From assembly GCA_003116975.1 (NCBI GenBank), contig BGKB01000014.1:80601-144600 (forward strand): DNA of 64,000 bases, in the 5' to 3' direction. Below the pieces are notes generated by a model. That model saw only the letters and a list, made by a program, of their open reading frames with translations, had not been told where the DNA came from and made no database searches. Positions 28,522 to 38,681 of this stretch are shown here, in pieces. How positions within the stretch are numbered: the stretch's first letter is position 1; every line of letters starts with the position of its first letter. Position numbers and translations under genes: made by a program. Origin of the DNA: Aurantiochytrium sp. KH105. Taxonomy: Eukaryota; Sar; Bigyra; Thraustochytrida; Thraustochytriidae.

Positions 28522-31500
28522 ATGGCTAGCGATATTTCGCTCCTGCTTGCGCAAGTTGAAGCAGCTGTATCGAATCTAGAAGCCAGCGCGCAGACCACGG
28601 AGATTACTGCTTCGCCTACTGCTGCTGCTGATCCTGCTGCAGTGTGGACCTTTGATGATGATCCAATTTCCACGCGCAAAAGGCCCGACGACCGCGGACC
28701 ACGTTCCACACCTGGTAACGAAGCACGCTACTGTTTACGAAAGGAGAAGCGCAAGCGTGAACCATTCGTGACGCCTGCTCCCGGACACTATGACCCTTGT
28801 CATGAGGCGGTGCTGCGAAAACCATCAGGCATCAAAATGGTCAGATCTTGCACGAAACGTCGTCAGATGCCGATCGCAAACAATCAAGGCAATTCACAAC
28901 CAGTCTTGCACACACAAGAAGATCTGGGCAAGGCTCTCGCAGCTTCCTCTCGCGTCCAGAAGCCGCGCGGCGGCCGATTTGGACCAGAAAAGGGTCCTTT
29001 AGACAAAAGAACGTCGAGAGCAAATCGATCAGCGAACGGGCCTGGAGTAGGTCAATACAACCCCAGTCATCGTCTCGTGGAGAAGAGGACCACCGGTCCG
29101 AGCTTTGCCCCACCTGGAGGAGCCAAGCTTGCAGATTATGTGTCAAAACGCGAAATTCGTGCAAAGAATGAAAGCAAGCCCAATGCCGAGACTGTGCAAG
29201 AAATCTTTATGCCATCTCTCGAGCGCGCATATCGCGCCACGGAAGCACGCGTGAAAGGCGTGGCTTGCTGGCAATCTGCTACCTCTACTGCGGACATTTA
29301 CAGGCGACCCAAGTCACCCTCTGAAGAGTCCAACGAGGAAGAGACGACTTTGCATGAGGAATCTGTTATTGAAGACCGTGATTTCGATCCGCTAAAGGCA
29401 TGGCTTGCCTCCAAACCGAAGCGAGGCGCAGTTGCGTGGGTGCCAACTTCTTATCGAAAGCCTCCCTCGCCAATGAAAAAAGACGATATCACGGAAAGGT
29501 CTCCGCAACAAGTCAGGCTGACCTCAGGCTTTTGCCCGCCTTCCAGCAGCTTTGCAAAACCTGTTGAACAATCTAAACAGCTCATCGCTCGAAATGCGCG
29601 TCAAACCGCCTCAGCCGCTAAACTAGGGCCTGGAGCTCACTTTGACGAGTCCACCTTTACTTCCTTTCAACAATCACGAAAGGCGAGTCGTGACGAAAGT
29701 ACCAAGACGAATACGATGCAGTCTCTGGAAAAGGCGAAAACTAAACATCGCTCTCAGAGGCCTCCTCAAGAGACTCCGGGAGTCGGGAGCTATGACACTC
29801 AGCGCGCGTTCACCCTTACTCAAAGTCGAGTCCCGGGGGGCTCAAGTTCCTTCAAGGGTCCTCCACGCTGGCCAAAGCCGCAAGGTCAGCCCGTGGCGGT
29901 GCAAGAGGACCTCAAACCAACCAAGACAGAGGATAGAGAGGAAGCAACAGCCTTTGCAGTCGATGCGTCCCATTTACCGGGTGCAGACTGTTCAAGTCCT
30001 ACTTCCGAACGATCTCGATTTACGGATGAAGGTAAACGCGAATCAAAGTGCTTTGACATTGACGAGTACGACTCCGCGGAAACGTCTTCACTGGGAAGCA
30101 GGTCTTGCACGAGCTATTCGAGCAGCAGCTCCGCCGACTCAGATCAAGGCATGGAAGGTCTTGCTCAGCACTTCTTGCATGAGAAACCCTCCTCGTGGGC
30201 GCGAAGACCGTTCATGGTCGAAGCAGATGCAAGGCGCGCGCTCATTCTGCAGCGACACATGCGTCGCAAAGCAAGCGAAAAAAGAGGACCTGCGCGCCAT
30301 TTGCATCTCAATCAAGAAGCGGTTGAGCCTCGCCGCAACACACACGTTGTATCTATGGAAAGAGCAGAAGCCCAACGCGCTAAGCAGCGTGCCGCAAATG
30401 AAGCGATACGCGACAAGATTAAGGCTGCAAGCGCAACGCGTGCAGACCAAATACTGGAGGCTCTGGGAGTTGACCTCGACGCTGCGGAAATGCAAGCAGA
30501 TGCTCTTGCAACGACCCCCAACGATCCAAGTAAAATCAAAGGCTTTACTTATCGAGAACCCGCGCCGCTTCCACCGCAAGCGCTTGAAGCACAGATGCGA
30601 CGTGAACTGGAAAACATGTATAGAGGACCAGGAACGTATGAAGCCGCAACGACACACCGCGAGTGGATCACTGACGACGAGGACAACCGTCCCGCACTTA
30701 TGTCACGCGCGACGGGTCGTGAACGTGTCAGTGTTCGTCGAAAGGGTGCTCTACGCACCATTCCATTCACAGAGGCTGACTTTCAGCAGCAGGATCCTGA
30801 TCTTGCAGCCCTCGGCCCAGGGCGATACCAGGTATCGTCACGCGTCAGTCGCTTTGGTGTTGAGAAATCCCGAGCCCCAGATATGGATCGAATGAACGCG
30901 TCGTCACGGTTTGAAAAAGCGCAAGAGCTGGACAATCATGCGCCAATATTGGAACTCGATGCCGTAAGCGCCAAGGAAAGGACCAAAAAGAAGGCCCCGG
31001 GTGCCGCTGGATACGCCTTTTCGAAGCTCCCGTCAAACAGACAAGGCAGTGGAAACGCCAGGCAGCAGGACGACTCTTTCCCAAACATTGATTTTGGAAG
31101 TGGCGCGGGCGACGAGGCATTTCTGGATCTCGAACCTGACCGAGAAAAGTTCAAGTACAAACGTACCCAAGAACTCGTGCCAATGGATAAATTGCCACAA
31201 CGATTTTCACCAGATAAACGCGGTCGAGGCGACGGAGATCGGCAATCAAAGGACGAATACGAGAATGAGTATCTGGCTCTCGATCCCGAACGTGGTCGCG
31301 CTTTTCTTCGCAAGCGTTCCCGAGCTGCTAACATGAGCATGGGATCCCCGCGCAACTTGCTTCCCGTACAAATTCAAGATGAGTTCGGCGAAGGTGATGA
31401 AGCATTGCCAGTAGTTTTCGAAAGCGAGACTTTATCGCGAAACCTCGATGCTGTCAAACCTCGGGTTGTGCGTCACGTACCTGACTTTGCCAAGGCTCCA

Positions 31501-32739
31501 AAGAGGTTTCCCGATGAGGAAAGCGAGTCAAAAGCGAATCATTCACGCACGGAATATGATGTAGATGCGGGTCTTCGCATCACCAAGCCGCGACAGGCAA
31601 GTGAGAGTGCAACCGTGGACATGCAGCGGCAACAGGGACGTTTTGATAACGAAAAACGAGAGGCTGACCGACCTCGTTATCTGGATGCAGACTATGCTAA
31701 CGCAGAAAAGGGCCATGATTGCCTTGGTGGCCGAAATGCAAAGGGTGCGCAGCGTCGGGGAGCAAGGAGCTCGCGGACGTTGGTAAATATGGCAAAATCA
31801 GCACCTCGCCATCTCGATGCAAAGAATGTCAAGGAGAAGAAAACAGGAGAGAATTCATCATTCCAAACAGAGGAACTCGTACTTGATCCTACAAGGGCAG
31901 ACGCTCACGTGCGCCCCCGCCATATTCGAGGCGTTCTCGGCATGGATAAGTCGCAACCAAGGTGGGCGGACACGAGAGGAAATGACGCTGGCAAAGGTCT
32001 GGACTCGCCAAACCTAGCAGAGTTAGAAAAGGGTATGGCCCAGCTTTCGATGCTAGGCAGGTCAGTACATCCGGCACCTAAGGGTCATGTGAACATGGGG
32101 AAGCAGCCTGGACGCCAAATTAAAGAAGCACCTCCCGACATTCTCTCCGAGATTGACGCGCGCGCAGCCCGGGACGCGCCGTCACAAAATCTACGCGTTG
32201 TGGGAGGCGTCATTCCTGCCGCCGACGACCGCGCAGCCCCAATGTCGGCACATGCAAGGGCCCTTGCAGAGCAAGGCAACGTTTTGGAGCTCAATCCGGA
32301 TCCAACTCCATTGCTGAAGCGCAGAGCTGCAGGCACCCTTGCGATGGAAACGCAGACGGGGAGGTCGTCTCCAGTGTGTGACATTCACTCTCCGGGCGTT
32401 CTCATGGCATCGCCGATTCATCCCGATGTACGCGCATCCGAGCATTTTCTAAAGCCTCGTGTAATTGGTGGCGCCGTTGGTCTTGAGACGGACGTGCCGA
32501 AACCGATTCTTACGCATCGCCAAGAAGAAAGAGCCCATGAAGAGCGCACATTTAAGGTGAACCAAGCTGGGAAAAATGCTCAATTGCGAAAGGCCATCAG
32601 AAGCGAACGCAAGCAAGCCGTGGCTCGCGCACGAGGTGACAAGGAAAATGACTCGGGCAAACAAAGGAGGACCCGTCCTCCGCGTACGACAAAAGTCAAG
32701 TCTGGCAAGACGATTCCGCGTGCGCAAAAAGTTTTGTGA
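28522..32739 (+). CDS. Large sperm-tail PG-rich (SHIPPO) repeat protein
   Basis: This is a 1405-residue single-exon protein with ATG at 28522. The N-terminal half carries scattered PG-rich motifs: PGHYDP near residue 90, GPGVGQYNP, LGPGAHFD, TPGVGSYD, GPGTYEA and LGPGRYQV. These are the hallmark of SHIPPO/STPGR proteins such as ODF3 and related proteins associated with axonemal or cortical microtubules. The C-terminal half (from about 31100) holds a degenerate repeat of about 35-55 residues. Each unit begins with an aliphatic-acidic-Pro motif (LDLEPDR, LALDPER, LVLDPTR, LELNPDP), continues with Arg/Lys pairs and ends in Met-x(4-6)-R. The protein is hydrophilic, Lys/Arg/Glu-rich and probably elongated. 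It suggests the organism makes flagella, for example on zoospores. Length is far above usual family members of 250-600 residues. Confidence 0.8.
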   Translation: MASDISLLLAQVEAAVSNLEASAQTTEITASPTAAADPAAVWTFDDDPISTRKRPDDRGPRSTPGNEARYCLRKEKRKREPFVTPAPGHYDPCHEAVLRKPSGIKMVRSCTKRRQMPIANNQGNSQPVLHTQEDLGKALAASSRVQKPRGGRFGPEKGPLDKRTSRANRSANGPGVGQYNPSHRLVEKRTTGPSFAPPGGAKLADYVSKREIRAKNESKPNAETVQEIFMPSLERAYRATEARVKGVACWQSATSTADIYRRPKSPSEESNEEETTLHEESVIEDRDFDPLKAWLASKPKRGAVAWVPTSYRKPPSPMKKDDITERSPQQVRLTSGFCPPSSSFAKPVEQSKQLIARNARQTASAAKLGPGAHFDESTFTSFQQSRKASRDESTKTNTMQSLEKAKTKHRSQRPPQETPGVGSYDTQRAFTLTQSRVPGGSSSFKGPPRWPKPQGQPVAVQEDLKPTKTEDREEATAFAVDASHLPGADCSSPTSERSRFTDEGKRESKCFDIDEYDSAETSSLGSRSCTSYSSSSSADSDQGMEGLAQHFLHEKPSSWARRPFMVEADARRALILQRHMRRKASEKRGPARHLHLNQEAVEPRRNTHVVSMERAEAQRAKQRAANEAIRDKIKAASATRADQILEALGVDLDAAEMQADALATTPNDPSKIKGFTYREPAPLPPQALEAQMRRELENMYRGPGTYEAATTHREWITDDEDNRPALMSRATGRERVSVRRKGALRTIPFTEADFQQQDPDLAALGPGRYQVSSRVSRFGVEKSRAPDMDRMNASSRFEKAQELDNHAPILELDAVSAKERTKKKAPGAAGYAFSKLPSNRQGSGNARQQDDSFPNIDFGSGAGDEAFLDLEPDREKFKYKRTQELVPMDKLPQRFSPDKRGRGDGDRQSKDEYENEYLALDPERGRAFLRKRSRAANMSMGSPRNLLPVQIQDEFGEGDEALPVVFESETLSRNLDAVKPRVVRHVPDFAKAPKRFPDEESESKANHSRTEYDVDAGLRITKPRQASESATVDMQRQQGRFDNEKREADRPRYLDADYANAEKGHDCLGGRNAKGAQRRGARSSRTLVNMAKSAPRHLDAKNVKEKKTGENSSFQTEELVLDPTRADAHVRPRHIRGVLGMDKSQPRWADTRGNDAGKGLDSPNLAELEKGMAQLSMLGRSVHPAPKGHVNMGKQPGRQIKEAPPDILSEIDARAARDAPSQNLRVVGGVIPAADDRAAPMSAHARALAEQGNVLELNPDPTPLLKRRAAGTLAMETQTGRSSPVCDIHSPGVLMASPIHPDVRASEHFLKPRVIGGAVGLETDVPKPILTHRQEERAHEERTFKVNQAGKNAQLRKAIRSERKQAVARARGDKENDSGKQRRTRPPRTTKVKSGKTIPRAQKVL

Positions 32740-32797
32740 TCACTCAGGCAAGCCGAAAGATTCAAAAGCGGCACTCGTGCTCGGTCTACGATCAAAA

Positions 32798-33502
32798 TCA
32801 AGCCTGGTCTGCTGATTCCACGTATGAAAAAAGTCCTGTCACGCAGCAGAGACTCTCCAATTCAGCCTCAAGCTGCATCGGAAAGATGCCACTTCGCCTA
32901 CAGTGAAAACATCCCGTCGCATCTAGAACAAAGTATGTTGAGAACTTTGAGCCAATGTCGAGAGGGTTTTGGGATTGAGCTTTGAGGTGCTTGAGCAAGG
33001 CGAGGGTGTCCGGGCCATCCACAGCCAAAGGACGGCTCATTTGAAATTCAACGTCAAGGGTCTCCATTGCTTGCCGCGTCTGACGCAAAGCCTGGGCTTT
33101 TTCTGCGCGCGACCGTTTGCGCCATAGTTTCCCTTTGTGCTCAGACTGCAAGACAACAATCTGAAGTGAATCCCGGAACCGCTGTTGAAGCTCGTTGAGC
33201 TCCTCGACATGAAGTCTGAGCTCTCCATCATTTTCGCTCTCACGAAGATCGTCGAGGCTGCAACCTGTGAGAAGGACTGCGCGCCCTCGCGACTTTCGCA
33301 GGTCCAAGAGCTGCTCTTGCGAGCTTTCTCTTCCACGTCTCCGGACGAGAGTTAGCAAGGGTCGCAGCTGTGCTGCTTTCGTGCCTGGCAGATAGTCCCT
33401 GTACGACTTTGCCTCCGCACGGAACTGAGGCGCCACCTGCTCGTCCGCGTCATCGCCCGAGGCCTCCTCCTTCCGGGCCTGCGCTATCTCTTCCTTCGCC
33501 AT
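32798..33502 (-). CDS. Hypothetical 234-residue protein
   Basis: Single-exon frame from ATG 33502, convergent with the flagellar repeat gene. The N-terminus is acidic (EEIAQARKEEASGDDADEQ). A central region is predicted helical with leucine heptads (LHVEELNELQQRFRDSLQIVVLQ), followed by a basic helix (KLWRKRSRAEKAQALRQTRQAMETL). The last 45 residues contain HCRR and a CC pair and look unlike the rest. The DNA there holds TTTGTTCTAG followed by ATG-like sequence on this strand, so a missed 3' intron is possible. No family is recognised. It diverges from nothing upstream: the next gene on the same strand ends at 33723. Confidence 0.55.
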   Translation of the reverse strand: MAKEEIAQARKEEASGDDADEQVAPQFRAEAKSYRDYLPGTKAAQLRPLLTLVRRRGRESSQEQLLDLRKSRGRAVLLTGCSLDDLRESENDGELRLHVEELNELQQRFRDSLQIVVLQSEHKGKLWRKRSRAEKAQALRQTRQAMETLDVEFQMSRPLAVDGPDTLALLKHLKAQSQNPLDIGSKFSTYFVLDATGCFHCRRSGIFPMQLEAELESLCCVTGLFSYVESADQA

Positions 33503-33722
33503 TGCCAGCTGCCAAGTTTCGATTCTGCCTCATGCTTTTGTGCAAGCCTCGTCTTTATTTCTTCTAGGAGCAGGAGCCCAGTCGAAGCTTTCCCGAAGAA
33601 GATGGTCACTGGCTGGCAACTTTGAGCTTTGTGAAAAAAAAATCGTAACGGTCACACAAAGAAAAACTAAAAATACCATAAAGATTGCGAGATTTTACGA
33701 TCTTTTCGAGTTTCAAGAACAG

Positions 33723-36700
33723 TCAAAGCTGATCTCCTTGTGATTTGCCAATGACTGGAAAGGATGGCGTAGACACTGCGAGAAGAGGCTGCGAGTCCAC
33801 GTCGCAAGCCTCAAGACGCACTGTGAGACGAAGGTTTTGTGAGTTTCCTTCTTCTATTTCTTTTTGTTGATCAGAAGAAGAAGAAGAAAGAGAAGAAGAA
33901 GAAGAAGAAGAAGTTTGCGATGCAGCTTGATCAAAGAAATCGCAAAGTGCAGGGACGTGGATCATGCATGTACCGACGTCCGGGACGTCCTTGGCAGTCG
34001 TAAACACAACGTTTCTACTACAATCTGTGAGCTCCAGTGTGACACGAATGCAGGGAAAGCCTGGCGTCCCTGTGCAACGCGTTTCCCACCAGACCTCCAT
34101 CGAAAATGCGCGGTGAAGCACGAGAGGGCTCTCTTGAAGTCGCAATGCGTCACGGCGCAAGGGTTTGAGTAGTGTGAGACAGCGCGTGCCGAGCTCCTGA
34201 CCATGAGGTTGACACACAGAGAGAAATGGGGGCGCTGGCACGAGAGACTCGGCCAAGGTTTTTCCAAAGCGAGCATGTGAGAGGCTTGAGTCTGTTCTCG
34301 GCGAGAAAAGAGATGTAGACCTGGTCATCCGGGACGTCTGCGACGGCATGTTATCGAGACGAAGATTGTCCAGCGATGTTCGGAAGAATTGTAGCGAGTC
34401 AGATTCAGTAACCCTTGGAGGGTTGGCCACAGCATCATCGTCAAGCGAAACCATGGACTCGCTGTCGCTGTCGTTAGTATTGTCGGTGCGATTTGCAATG
34501 CCTCGAGCAGTAAAGTCAATTCGCCTTCTCTCGGGACTCTGCATGGCACCATCGAAAGCCCCAGCACGAGGACGGCGCGAGACACGACGCTGATTCCTGG
34601 GCGTGGGATGCTGCTGGAAGTACGTAAGTCCTGTGCCACTTGAGCTTTCCAGGTCGTCTTCGTCGTCAACGAGTGTAAGATCATCGTCTTCGTCCACGTC
34701 TTCGTCCTGGTCGGTTTCCGCATCGTGGCGGGCAATAAGATTTCGCATGCTGGCATCATGGGTTTGCGTCGAAATTTGGCGCCAGGTTCGGGGACTATTA
34801 CAGATCTCACAAACCCGAGATGACTCGCGAAGATTCCAAAAGGTGCATTGTCCACATTCCCAGCCGCTCGGCTGGCTCAGACTTCGCACGTCCCTCGTGT
34901 TACTCCCAAGACTGCGAAGCGAGGACGCGCGCGCTCCTCGACCAGCCTCGACGTGTGACCTCGCTCGACGCCGGGGCTGCGAATCGCGCGTGAGGTGAGC
35001 TTGAAAAGACTCTGGCGAGCTATAAATGACAGCATTGCGTCGCCGTCGCGGGCCAACAGTGGACGAAGAATTCCGGTTTTGATCAGCATAGCGCTGCAAA
35101 TGCGCACATGGCTTGCAAAGAACAGAGTTACACGTCAAGCACGTTCCTGGCGGACCTTGAATCTGCTCGCAGCATGCGTCGCATTCAAAGACCCCAATAA
35201 GGCTCTCTTCAAAGCTCAACGCGTGTCCTTCGCGACACGTGAACGAAGCCTGATCCTGAGCGACCTCCAAGTCACCTTGTGAGGAGGCAGATACTTCGTC
35301 GCTGACCTGTGTAGAATGATGTTCTTGGGCGCTTGGGGGTTCCTCGAGAACCTCAAGAAGAGCGACCTCTTCTAGGTCAGCCTGCGTTGCTGTTTCGCAT
35401 GGATTCCCGCCTTGAAGAACCTTGCGCTCACATTCGGGGCAAATAAGGTCAATCTTTCCCACAACAAGGTCATCTTCTCCGTGATTCGAAGACGAGGTAC
35501 TCTTTCCAAGATATCTGCGGCGCCCGGAACAGACAGACAGAGCCGATGCTGAGCATGGGCATGGGCTTTCAAAGCGGTCTGCGAGCGAGAGTTCGGCGCT
35601 GCAGCCCACGCAGCGACGAACTTGCTGGAAAAGCCCGAGCCTGCAGCGAGCGAAATGGTTCGTAACTCCTACGTTGGAGCACGCCTGGCATTTGGCTTCT
35701 TGTTGGTTCTGCCAACCACATAATGTGCATATCCATCGCTGTGGCAGTGAACCCGCGACGATGAGAGGTTCTTTGTCGCTTTGGCCGTCGACAGGCCTGT
35801 CCAGGTTTTCAAGGAGCGGGCGTGAGAGTCTAGGGAACACTCCGTTTGTAACCTCGGCGAGTCGTAGAACTTCTTGCAGACGTTCGAGTGCCTGGCAGGA
35901 CACCGTCGACAATTCACTTTGCAAAGGCGCGAGCACCATTGCAAGCTCTAGAGCCTTTCGAACGCGCTGCCTCACCCAAGGAGACTTTTTCCAAAGTTTT
36001 GCGCGCGTGGCATTGGCATCGTCGAGACCAATCGAAAGAGCAGGCCCTTCCACGGCATGCTGCAGACGATCTGCAAGCTGAACGCACGCCCCGAGCTTGG
36101 CCGCAAAAAAAGCACGATGCGGGCCGTCGATCGATACGGTGTCTGTTAAGGGAAGTCTTTCTTTCAGCTCATCGAGGCCGAAAACCCAGTTTGCAGCCGT
36201 CGATGATTCTGCATTGAGGAAATAGGAAACCACAACGACCCACTTGAGCATGGCACGGCAATCCGCTAGAACGCGCAGAATCTTTTGCAAAAAGTCAACC
36301 AGCGCGCGTTGGGGGCCAAGAATCTGTGTCTCATTCTCGAGAGCGCGATCAAAATCTTGAGAAACGTTTTTGGCCCATTGCGCGATTGCATCATGCTGAT
36401 CGTACTGCTTCACAAAATGCGCCACGCGCTTTCGAAGCTGATTTGCCTTGCGAAAGGCCTCCTCTTGCTCGGCGTTTCGCTTTCTTTCCTCGAGAGCACG
36501 GTCGCGAGTTTGGGCAAAATCTTGTTGCATGGCAGTTCGAGCAGCGTCTTGGCGAGCGAGAACCTCGTCTGTACGCTCGTCTGCGATTTTGCAGCGAAAA
36601 AATCCACCTGTCTCGGTCGAGTGATCCGTCCATGGCCCAAGACAAGCCCAGCAGTACTCGTGCTTGCACGAAGAACATACCATATGATTGCAGCCCTGCA

Positions 36701-38681
36701 TCTTTTCGATGGGAACTTTGCACTTGGGGCATGGTCTTGCGTTGTTAAGGATCCATCGCTTCGCCATGACCTGCTCTTGTTCCTTTCGCGGAGCTGCCTT
36801 GACCTGGCGAGCCTCCTCCGCTGCAACGAGGACTTGGTGCCAGGCTTCAACCTGCTCGCATGTGGCAGGTGCGTGAGACTCGCTACCACAGTCGAAGCAA
36901 AACTTGAATCCGCACGAGCAGTGTACACTGCGCGCGCACATGTCCGTCTCATGCTTTGCAGAGGTTGCTGTGCTTTGTGAGGTATTAGTGTCCTCAGCAA
37001 GCTTCCATTCTACCGCATTACCGCAGCCCGATTGTGGGCACCAACGCACTGTCTCGCAAGAGTCGACAAAGGCGTCGGCGTAGAGGCGGTCAAAGCGCTC
37101 TCGTAGCTCGTCTGATTCTGCATGCTGCCGAACAAAGGCTGCCGTCGCGCGTTCGCGGCAGCCTGGGGCCATGCATTCTGTGCAAAGGCATGCCTTGCCA
37201 TCTCGAATCCTACATGAGATATTTGCTGTCCAACAGCCTCGGCAAAAGGCGTGGCCGCAACGGAGCGATGCAGCTTCTTTACTTGGGTCCTCGTTGCTCT
37301 CATCCACACCAAAGTTTTCAAAGCAAATTGCGCATGTCGTCACGTGGAGCGAAGTATCGGGCGTATCTTGTGTTGTGCTTCGAGATGTTTCTCGTGGTGA
37401 GGGAGCTTGCAAAACTGCTAGCATTGCGGCACGCAGATTCCAGTCATGGTCGCGAAGGATCTCCTCGGCAACGGTCTGATCTGGAGTATAGCTGTGTTCG
37501 TGGCTCGTCCGGACAAGGTAGTCAGCAAGACAATTGGTGACATCTTGCCTCCGAGCAACAATTTTTTCCTGATCCGAGTACACGATGTAGTCGCTAGCTG
37601 AGGAGAAGCGATCCTGCATGGCTCTGATGATGTCGGAAGTAAAAGTTTCGTCCTTTTCGTCTTTTGGGGGTGTCGCGATTTTCTTGATTGTGTGCAAGGC
37701 AGCTGCGTCAAAGCGCGCCTCGCTATGGACCTTGCGTAGGGCAGGGGAACGCGGTGATCGTAAGGCTGAGCCGTTTGGAGCACCTTTGCGTCTGCGAAAT
37801 TTCGGTATGCCCCATCGTCTCGATTTGGGTTGAGAGTTGGTGGTTTTCGCCGCTCCTGCAAGCCCGTCAACGGTTTTGATGTCGGGCAGCGGAAGTGCTT
37901 TTGCTGCATCTTTTAAGTTCGAGTATCGTCGCGTGGAAGACTGATGATGAGGAATTTGCGCACTTTTTCTGGACGATTGAAGTGCAGAGTTTTGCGAAGT
38001 TTCGACTGACAATGACTTGGGCCGAAACGCGGAAAACGAGGTGGACACGCGAGACTCAAACGAACGCAATGCACTGACCCACTGGTCGCGATCCTCGGCG
38101 GTTGGGCTGCGAAGACGCACAAGAAGAAGACCTCGGTATCGCGGCACTGAGATGGTCCACTCGTAGCTGTGCTGACTGTCTTGTGCGGTAGCAATTTCTC
38201 CGGGCTGTCGGTGTACTGCAGCAGACAGAGCTACGCTGACGCTAAGGTCAGGCTCGGAGAGATCAAAGTGAGTTTCGCTGCGAAGTTTCCGGCGCGCGGA
38301 CTTTTTTTCGCGGAAGATGCGCGTCAAGACCTCTTCGTCTTCTGGTCCATATGTCGTGGGGAAGATGGCGATCGTGTTCCCGCAGAGTACAAGCAGCTGA
38401 TTTTGCCAGATGGCGCTGCGTCTGCCCGCGAAGCGCATGACTTGCAGCACGCCAACCTTTGTGGGCATTCGTTCTTCGACCATCTGGCTCAAGGACAGGT
38501 ACTTTGGCAGCTTTCGGACGCGTCCTCGCATCTTCACGTTTCCGAGCTCGCGGAGCAGGAGCTCCGTCGATGCCGCGGGCACGGGCGTTCTTGGCTCTTC
38601 GCGAGGGCCATTCTCCGTCTCCAGCACGCTTTCTGGGTCGACGTCGTCGCCGTCGCCGCCGTTGTTGCCCATAAGCATCAT
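33723..38681 (-). CDS. PH-RBR E3 ubiquitin ligase with RanBP2 zinc fingers
   Basis: This 1652-residue single-exon protein starts at ATG 38681; the frame opens nine codons earlier only with TTG. Order: a PH domain (about residues 35-215, ending RDQWVSALRSFESR); a UBA-like helix set (near 395-420, AEEILRDHDWNLRAAMLAVL); and the RING-between-RING unit. RING1 starts CAICFENF at about 449 and runs through CGHAFCRGCW to CMAPGC. The IBR has CSCGFKFCFDCGSESHAPATC. RING2 runs from CPKCKVPIEKMQGCNH to CWACLGPW. The catalytic cysteine should be Cys664 in QGCNH, codon 36690-36692. A helical Ariadne-like region with QYDQH follows. Then come two RanBP2-type fingers (WICTLCGWQN...CQAC near 985 and WECGQCTFWN...CEIC near 1275) with other CxxC pairs between them. 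The ligase should form a ubiquitin thioester. PH and RanBP2 fingers suggest membrane and ubiquitin binding, which is inference. Confidence 0.88.
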   Translation of the reverse strand: MMLMGNNGGDGDDVDPESVLETENGPREEPRTPVPAASTELLLRELGNVKMRGRVRKLPKYLSLSQMVEERMPTKVGVLQVMRFAGRRSAIWQNQLLVLCGNTIAIFPTTYGPEDEEVLTRIFREKKSARRKLRSETHFDLSEPDLSVSVALSAAVHRQPGEIATAQDSQHSYEWTISVPRYRGLLLVRLRSPTAEDRDQWVSALRSFESRVSTSFSAFRPKSLSVETSQNSALQSSRKSAQIPHHQSSTRRYSNLKDAAKALPLPDIKTVDGLAGAAKTTNSQPKSRRWGIPKFRRRKGAPNGSALRSPRSPALRKVHSEARFDAAALHTIKKIATPPKDEKDETFTSDIIRAMQDRFSSASDYIVYSDQEKIVARRQDVTNCLADYLVRTSHEHSYTPDQTVAEEILRDHDWNLRAAMLAVLQAPSPRETSRSTTQDTPDTSLHVTTCAICFENFGVDESNEDPSKEAASLRCGHAFCRGCWTANISCRIRDGKACLCTECMAPGCRERATAAFVRQHAESDELRERFDRLYADAFVDSCETVRWCPQSGCGNAVEWKLAEDTNTSQSTATSAKHETDMCARSVHCSCGFKFCFDCGSESHAPATCEQVEAWHQVLVAAEEARQVKAAPRKEQEQVMAKRWILNNARPCPKCKVPIEKMQGCNHMVCSSCKHEYCWACLGPWTDHSTETGGFFRCKIADERTDEVLARQDAARTAMQQDFAQTRDRALEERKRNAEQEEAFRKANQLRKRVAHFVKQYDQHDAIAQWAKNVSQDFDRALENETQILGPQRALVDFLQKILRVLADCRAMLKWVVVVSYFLNAESSTAANWVFGLDELKERLPLTDTVSIDGPHRAFFAAKLGACVQLADRLQHAVEGPALSIGLDDANATRAKLWKKSPWVRQRVRKALELAMVLAPLQSELSTVSCQALERLQEVLRLAEVTNGVFPRLSRPLLENLDRPVDGQSDKEPLIVAGSLPQRWICTLCGWQNQQEAKCQACSNVGVTNHFARCRLGLFQQVRRCVGCSAELSLADRFESPCPCSASALSVCSGRRRYLGKSTSSSNHGEDDLVVGKIDLICPECERKVLQGGNPCETATQADLEEVALLEVLEEPPSAQEHHSTQVSDEVSASSQGDLEVAQDQASFTCREGHALSFEESLIGVFECDACCEQIQGPPGTCLTCNSVLCKPCAHLQRYADQNRNSSSTVGPRRRRNAVIYSSPESFQAHLTRDSQPRRRARSHVEAGRGARASSLRSLGSNTRDVRSLSQPSGWECGQCTFWNLRESSRVCEICNSPRTWRQISTQTHDASMRNLIARHDAETDQDEDVDEDDDLTLVDDEDDLESSSGTGLTYFQQHPTPRNQRRVSRRPRAGAFDGAMQSPERRRIDFTARGIANRTDNTNDSDSESMVSLDDDAVANPPRVTESDSLQFFRTSLDNLRLDNMPSQTSRMTRSTSLFSPRTDSSLSHARFGKTLAESLVPAPPFLSVCQPHGQELGTRCLTLLKPLRRDALRLQESPLVLHRAFSMEVWWETRCTGTPGFPCIRVTLELTDCSRNVVFTTAKDVPDVGTCMIHVPALCDFFDQAASQTSSSSSSSLSSSSSDQQKEIEEGNSQNLRLTVRLEACDVDSQPLLAVSTPSFPVIGKSQGDQL

